This document shows positions 61,448 through 64,000 of a stretch of 64,000 nt of DNA, piece by piece (position 1 is the stretch's first letter; every line of letters starts with the position of its first letter). The notes beneath the pieces are model-generated. The model was not told the origin of the DNA and searched no databases. It worked only from the letters and a program-made list of their open reading frames with translations. This stretch comes from Psilocybe azurescens (taxonomy: Eukaryota; Basidiomycota; Agaricomycetes; Agaricales; Agrocybaceae). The position numbers and the translations under genes are program-made. The stretch is from the NCBI GenBank assembly GCA_023853785.1, contig JAJIRX010000929.1, positions 19,022 to 83,021 on the forward strand, read 5' to 3'.

Positions 61448-64000
61448 AAGCCTCTGTTATCTTTTGTTTGTACTCGCAAGAAAATCGCTGTTGTAAACAC
61501 TTCAGTTTAATTATATGCTCTTTTCGTATCTTGATGATTGTGGATGTGGATGTGGATGTGTGATCAGCAAATATTCAACATATATTCAGTGCCGATGATA
61601 TTGTGATACGCCGAGCGCGCCTCCAAGAATAAAACTCGGCCGGAAAATGGACTTTATTGGAGGCCTTTAGTGGACATTGTCTATTTTCCGATGTCAATGG
61701 TTGACTGAGAAAATCTAACTGATATCATAAAATGAAGTACATACATACCAGACATTCGTTTCGTCACTAAAGAAAGATTAATTTGACGCACGTATCTGTG
61801 TACTTGTCAAAGCCATACAGTGGCGTTTTAAGATTCACACTGTCTGCACTTGAATTGCTACTATTTGCATTCGCACCCAAAGCTTATTTCCCCACCGCTT
61901 CCCGGACGACACTTAGGCTGTAGATGTTGATTTTTGGTTTACCTGAGGTTGTTGATAGATCATAAAGAATGCGTGACTCCATGTGCTGCAGTCGGATATT
62001 TAGACTGATTGCCTGAAGAACTTGAATTAGGTTTGATTCTACGTCGTTATGCGATGAGATGAGCGTCCTATATGCTGAGAAGATCATGGAAGATCTAAAA
62101 GGCAATCAACTGCTCTATTTGTTGGAAACGTTAAGAACTAAATGTGCTGCAGTCAGATTTATAAACCGCTGATGGCCTGAGGAAATTGAATTAGGACTGA
62201 TGCTACGCAGTAGTACAACCTGAGATGAACGCACCATATGTTGAGAAGACCATGGAAGATCTGAGGTAATTTACTGCAGCGTGGGTCTTGTTGGGAATGA
62301 TTGATTATGGGCGTTATGAACTGATTCTGGGAGACTCGGAGGAGAGCGGTGAGAGGCTTCTGGAATCTGTGAGTAATACCACTAGCCTGGTGTAATAGCT
62401 TCCTGCCAGTGATTCGTTTTTCGCCAACTTTTACGATGTTACCGGTAGCTGTTCAACTTCTTGACGACCACGCCTGTGTGAGTCGCCTAGAATCTCCTAG
62501 AATTACTTACAACTGTATGTAAGCTGTTTGATTATTCTTGACCTTTCTCTCTGTATCTGGGCGCTGTCTAGATCCCGTAAAGCCAGAGTAAAATCTGCTT
62601 GAGGGTGCTGTCTTTGCTCAACGTTGTTCTCTTTCTTGTGAACTCAAGTCCAGCAGTTGAGCACGTATCTACCCCATTGCTTCGCTTCGACTTAAGAGTA
62701 CTGGGCTAACGACCTCACTTAAGAGTGATGCGGGGAATTGGGAGTGGGTTTGAGCTTCTGTTACGTTGGCTATCGCCTTTTGCCATAACTCTGGCGGTGT
62801 TTATACTAACTATTAGACTGATGTAAAAATAAAACACCTCGCGCAGCCTGTTGGCGGGACTAGGGCCCAGTTGATCTTACCCTTGAACCCTTTTGACCCG
62901 GACTACAGAGTTCAGCGCCTTCTTGCGTTTATACATAAACGTGCTTCTGGAATGAATGATTCATGGCGGTAATGCCCTTGCATTCTGGTCTACTCTATCA
63001 CCACTATCACCATTCGTCCGTCATGACTGGCTTGATTAGCCATCGATGCTCTTTTGATGTGTCCTTCGGCTAGTCGGTGGCTTTCAAATATAGGCGCCTG
63101 GAATGGCGTACCTGTGCTTAAATGAAGCGCTCTGCCCTCAGCAGGGGCTGTAGTCACCGGCGGTTCTGGACAAAGTACTGCATTCGTTACTCTTGAATTG
63201 ACTACGAAGAATAGGCTACGCTTACCCAGAGGTTCAGCCTGAGATATAAGGTGAACGAAAACTTCCTTCGTGGACGCTGATGGAAGACTCCGGCATCCCA
63301 AATGCCGGAGGAATAGGGGCAAATATTGGCACAGCTGAACCATTGCATCCTCAAGCGCCCAATCTCGCACAAGGAATGGGAGGGAAAGGAGGTGGTCTGA
63401 ACAGACACTCAGCACTGAGCATGGGCACCTGTACATACAGACGATGGGCAAGACGGTCCTCAAGACACGCGGAGGCCTATAGGTGCGATTTGTACCAGTA
63501 ACCATCGCAATTGTGGTCTGACAGGCGGTTACAAGCGAGTTTATCCGAGTGTATCCAAGACGTCCTCGGAGGAGACAACATCAGCTTGCTACTGGAAAGT
63601 CGCGAATAGACGGACAGAAACACTAAATCTGAAACGACCAATGTATAAGGCTCATTACTGAAGGAGAGAAGACAGGAAGAAAGGACACTAGAGTAAGTGT
63701 TTCGATTTATTTTTGGACATCCGCATTCTTAAGCGCCCCGCTTCTTGGTACCACGAATACCCCTGTATGTATGCCCGATAATTATTTGGTTCCGGTGAAT
63801 GTCCTTACCGCAGTGGATTAGGTGATAATGCCGAGTCTGCCGAGAAACCGAGTTGGTCTCTGTGAGTCTTGCTACCTTATGTCGTAGATATTGGATTTTT
63901 ATTATGGTGGCCAGCGATAAGGATTAAATACTACAGAAGAGTGGAAGGCAGGAGGCAGTGGAACCCAGTGAACAGTGTTTGGGGGTGGTTCCCTTAGTGA
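61448..64000. other. Unassigned right end, about 2.5 kb
   Basis: Peroxidase 3' flank and unassigned sequence. A GTGGATGTG(GATGTG) short repeat lies near 61541-61560. Two similar segments, around 61985-62095 and 62145-62260 (TGTGCTGCAGTC, GAATTAGG-TGAT-CTACG, GAGAAGA-CATGGAAGATCT), form an imperfect direct repeat of about 160-bp spacing. The frame at 62990-63505 (-) has no recognisable domain. Confidence 0.35.

Overview
The window looks like genomic DNA of a mushroom-forming basidiomycete (Agaricomycetes, probably Agaricales). The evidence is short GT-AG introns of about 50-60 nt, several STE3-type pheromone receptors next to tiny CAAX-ended pheromone precursors (a B mating-type locus), and a secreted class II peroxidase of the white-rot type. 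All gene models below were read by eye; no database search was run.

Region 1 (1-18.2 kb) is a B mating-type (pheromone/receptor) locus. It holds four STE3-like seven-transmembrane receptors: R1 at the left edge (+, 5' end missing), R2 at 6523-7965 (-, intact, about 410 aa), R3 at 8547-10014 (+, frame-damaged) and R4 at 16321-18194 (+). Between them lie five short pheromone-precursor genes: P1 2937-3117 (-, CVIA), P2 5632-5826 (-, decayed, YTVA in place of a CAAX box), P3 11024-11191 (-, CIIV), P4 13136-13312 (-, CIVS) and P5 15115-15300 (+, CVIA). P3 and P4 encode fewer than 60 residues and are easily missed. The receptors fall into two sequence types (R1/R3 and R2/R4). The precursors should be farnesylated, trimmed and exported, and sensed by receptors of the compatible haplotype.

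Region 2 (19-43 kb) is a flank of ordinary genes: an RG-rich conserved protein, an allantoate-permease-type MFS transporter, a conserved fungal protein of unknown function, an F-box protein head-to-head with it, a GT61 (DUF563) glycosyltransferase, a mitochondrial UbiB/ABC1 kinase-like protein, a nuclear-looking hypothetical protein and a small secreted cysteine-rich protein with a relic copy beside it.

Region 3 (about 43.5-53 kb) is an AT-rich, gene-poor island with tandem repeats, a hAT-like element with an 8-bp target duplication, a Tc1-type element with 32-bp terminal inverted repeats and a dead DD34E transposase, and a relic of what looks like a multicopy basidiomycete family.

Region 4 (53-64 kb) is mostly unassigned sequence with a class II peroxidase gene at 59.6-61.4 kb. 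Its Mn site reads Glu-Ser-Asp, the MnP-ESD type.

Cross-cutting caution: many genes here are interrupted by a single-base frame slip, and nearly every slip sits at a short homopolymer. That suggests consensus errors more than pseudogenes. Frame-broken genes are therefore flagged, not called dead, unless there is other evidence.
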